NCBI RefSeq assembly: GCF_000710035.2
Contig: NZ_JMJJ01000006.1
Span: 434,001 to 498,000, forward strand
From: Pantoea ananatis LMG 2665
GTDB lineage: Bacteria; Pseudomonadota; Gammaproteobacteria; Enterobacterales; Enterobacteriaceae
Direction: 5' to 3'
Length of the DNA: 64,000 bases
Positions 62,371 to 64,000 of this stretch are shown piece after piece (position 1 is the stretch's first letter; each line of letters opens with the position of its first letter). The position numbers were made by a program, and so were the translations under genes. Under the pieces are notes generated by a model. That model was not told where the DNA came from. It made no database searches and worked only from the letters and a program-made list of their open reading frames with translations.

Positions 62371-64000
62371 ATGTTTAAGGCGGGAATGATGTTACTGGCG
62401 TTGAGCGTTTCAGTTGCAGCACAGGGAGCCACCGTGGATTTACGCGTGCTGGAAACGACCGATCTGCACAGCAATATAATGGACTTCGACTACTACAAAG
62501 ATACGCCCACGGAAAAATATGGTCTGGTGCGCACCGCCTCGTTAATCCATGCGGCGCGTCAGGAAGCCACCAACAGCGTTTTGGTAGACAATGGCGATCT
62601 TATTCAGGGCAGCCCGCTGGGCGACTATATGGCCGCAAAAGGGCTCAAACAGGGCGACATCCATCCTGTCTATAAAGCCATGAATACGCTTGATTACAGC
62701 GTCGGTACGTTGGGCAACCATGAGTTTAACTACGGCCTGCCGTACCTGCAAAAAGCGCTGGCTGGCGCGCGCTTCCCCTATGTGAATGCGAACGTTATCG
62801 ATCTGAAAAGCGGTAAGCCTCTGTTTACGCCCTACCTGATTAAACCGACCCGCGTGACCGATCGTGAGGGTAAAACACATACCCTGCAGGTGGGCTATAT
62901 CGGCTTTGTCCCGCCGCAAATTATGGTGTGGGATAAAGCCAACCTGCACGACAAGGTGCGGGTGGATGACATCACAGAAACCGCACGTCGCTATGTCCCA
63001 GAGATGCGCGCTAAAGGCGCGGATGTCGTTATTGCCCTTGCCCACTCCGGTCTGAGTAGCGAACCTTATCAGGCCATGGCTGAAAATTCTGTTTATTACC
63101 TCAGCGAGGTCGCAGGCATTGATGCCATTATGTTTGGCCATGCGCACGCCGTTTTCCCAGGCAAGGAGTTTGCACGGATTAAAGGTGCGGATATTGAGAA
63201 AGGAACCCTTAACGGTATTCCTGCGGTGATGCCGGGCATGTGGGGCGATCATCTGGGCGTGGTGGATCTGGCGCTGAGCAACGCAGGTGGCCGCTGGCAC
63301 GTTACTCAAGGCACCGCACAGGCGCGCCCTGTCTATGACACCGCAAACAAGACATCGCTGGCCGCAGAAGATCCGGCACTGGTTAACGTCCTGAAAGACG
63401 ATCACCATGCCACCCGCGAGTTTGTCGCTCAGCCCATCGGAAAATCCGCCGACGTGATGTACAGCTACCTGTCGCTGGTTCAGGACGATCCCACCGTTCA
63501 GATTGTGAATAACGCTCAGCGCGCCTACGTGGAGCATTTTATTCAGGGCGATCCCGATCTGGCGACGCTGCCGGTGCTGTCGGCCGCTGCGCCGTTTAAA
63601 GCCGGTGGACGTAAGAACGATCCTGCCAGCTACGTGGAAGTGGAGAAAGGTGACCTGACGTTCCGAAATGCGGCGGATCTTTATCTCTATCCCAATACGC
63701 TGGTGGTGATGAAAGTGAGCGGCGAGCAGGTAAAAGAGTGGCTGGAATGCTCCGCAGGCCAGTTTAATCAGATCGATCCGACCAGCACCCGTACGCAATC
63801 GTTAATTAACTGGAATTTCCGCACCTATAACTTCGACGTGATCGACGGTGTGAGTTACCAGATTGATGTGACACAGCCGGCCCGTTATGACGAAGAGTGC
63901 CAACTGATTCATCCTGATGCCTCACGTGTTAAGGATCTTCGCTGGCAGGGGCAACCCATCGATCCTAAAGCAACCTTCCTGGTGGCGACCAATAACTACC
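62371..64000 (+). CDS. cpdB: 2',3'-cyclic-nucleotide 2'-phosphodiesterase/3'-nucleotidase, 5' part
   Basis: CpdB is a periplasmic bifunctional enzyme that degrades 2',3'-cyclic nucleotides and 3'-nucleotides. The first 543 residues are present (E. coli about 647); the rest lies beyond the right edge. A signal peptide ([20 protein letters not shown]) precedes the calcineurin-like metallophosphatase domain, with metal motifs [26 protein letters not shown], and GHAHA. The 5'-nucleotidase C-terminal domain begins near residue 360 ([15 protein letters not shown]). The ATG at 62371 follows GGGAGCGAGC. Confidence 0.97.
   Translation, partial: MFKAGMMLLALSVSVAAQGATVDLRVLETTDLHSNIMDFDYYKDTPTEKYGLVRTASLIHAARQEATNSVLVDNGDLIQGSPLGDYMAAKGLKQGDIHPVYKAMNTLDYSVGTLGNHEFNYGLPYLQKALAGARFPYVNANVIDLKSGKPLFTPYLIKPTRVTDREGKTHTLQVGYIGFVPPQIMVWDKANLHDKVRVDDITETARRYVPEMRAKGADVVIALAHSGLSSEPYQAMAENSVYYLSEVAGIDAIMFGHAHAVFPGKEFARIKGADIEKGTLNGIPAVMPGMWGDHLGVVDLALSNAGGRWHVTQGTAQARPVYDTANKTSLAAEDPALVNVLKDDHHATREFVAQPIGKSADVMYSYLSLVQDDPTVQIVNNAQRAYVEHFIQGDPDLATLPVLSAAAPFKAGGRKNDPASYVEVEKGDLTFRNAADLYLYPNTLVVMKVSGEQVKEWLECSAGQFNQIDPTSTRTQSLINWNFRTYNFDVIDGVSYQIDVTQPARYDEECQLIHPDASRVKDLRWQGQPIDPKATFLVATNNY

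Noticed and set aside
62542-63798. A 418-codon open frame on the minus strand opposite cpdB
   Set aside because: It is antisense to a well-conserved gene, starts and ends at arbitrary points, has no recognisable motifs and reads as a G/C-codon shadow of cpdB.

Overview
The window is ordinary enterobacterial chromosome. Most genes match Escherichia coli K-12 genes closely in sequence and in local order. The genome is not E. coli itself: several expected neighbours are missing or replaced (no yhaH/yhaI, no tdcDEFG, no msrA beside tamA), and there are extra genes (a VIT-family transporter, a free-standing ArnA-type formyltransferase, an OpgD/OpgG-family gene beside tdcBC). An Erwiniaceae-like member of the Enterobacterales (Pantoea/Erwinia/Mixta type) would fit, but that placement is an inference. 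I saw no tRNA, rRNA operon, insertion sequence, prophage or CRISPR array. The one structural RNA gene is rnpB.

Layout. 1-3101: hexuronate catabolism (uxaC 5' part, exuT, exuR) with three ExuR-like operators. 3414-6631: the yqjA-mzrA-yqjCDEK-yqjF membrane/stress block. 6836-10340: a b561-type cytochrome, a VIT-family metal transporter, a single-domain formyltransferase and yqjG. 10430-13100: tdcB-tdcC with a probable remnant of tdcA. 13492-15102: an OpgD/OpgG-family periplasmic glucan gene. 15574-15950: rnpB. 16014-20512: rsmI, lpoA, yraN, diaA, dolP. 20712-22469: yhaK and yhaJ. 22473-30035: a nine-gene minus-strand cassette. 30330-42080: a sulfoquinovose (sulfoglycolysis) cluster. 42117-64000: a block collinear with the E. 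coli cybC-pmbA-yjgA-mpl-fbp ... ppa ... ytfP-tamB-tamA-ytfL-ytfK-ytfJ-cysQ-cpdB region, with an MCP gene, an LprI-like gene, a yeaL-like gene and a GtrII-like glucosyltransferase gene inserted.

The least understood system is at 22473-30035. It encodes a large PRD/EIIB/EIIA transcription activator, a KDPG-type aldolase (DgaF-like), a PLP-dependent ammonia lyase (DgaE-like), a metal-dependent amidohydrolase/deacetylase, two polytopic membrane proteins of unknown function (DUF4310 and DUF4311 types), two small soluble proteins (DUF4312 type and a glycine-rich SFCGS type) and a lone PRD domain. The enzymes suggest breakdown of an acylated amino-sugar acid to pyruvate and glyceraldehyde 3-phosphate. 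No recognisable kinase or canonical PTS permease is present, so the four unknown proteins are good candidates for a new kind of transporter, possibly one that phosphorylates its substrate. A 20-bp near-palindrome lies upstream of the first gene.

The sulfoglycolysis cluster is complete: sulfoquinovosidase YihQ, YihR, isomerase YihS, kinase YihV, aldolase YihT, reductase YihU, regulator YihW/CsqR and two GPH-family permeases. It also has a TauE/SafE-family exporter that the E. coli cluster lacks. Catalytic residues of YihQ, YihS, YihT and YihU fall at the same residue numbers as I recall for the E. coli enzymes.
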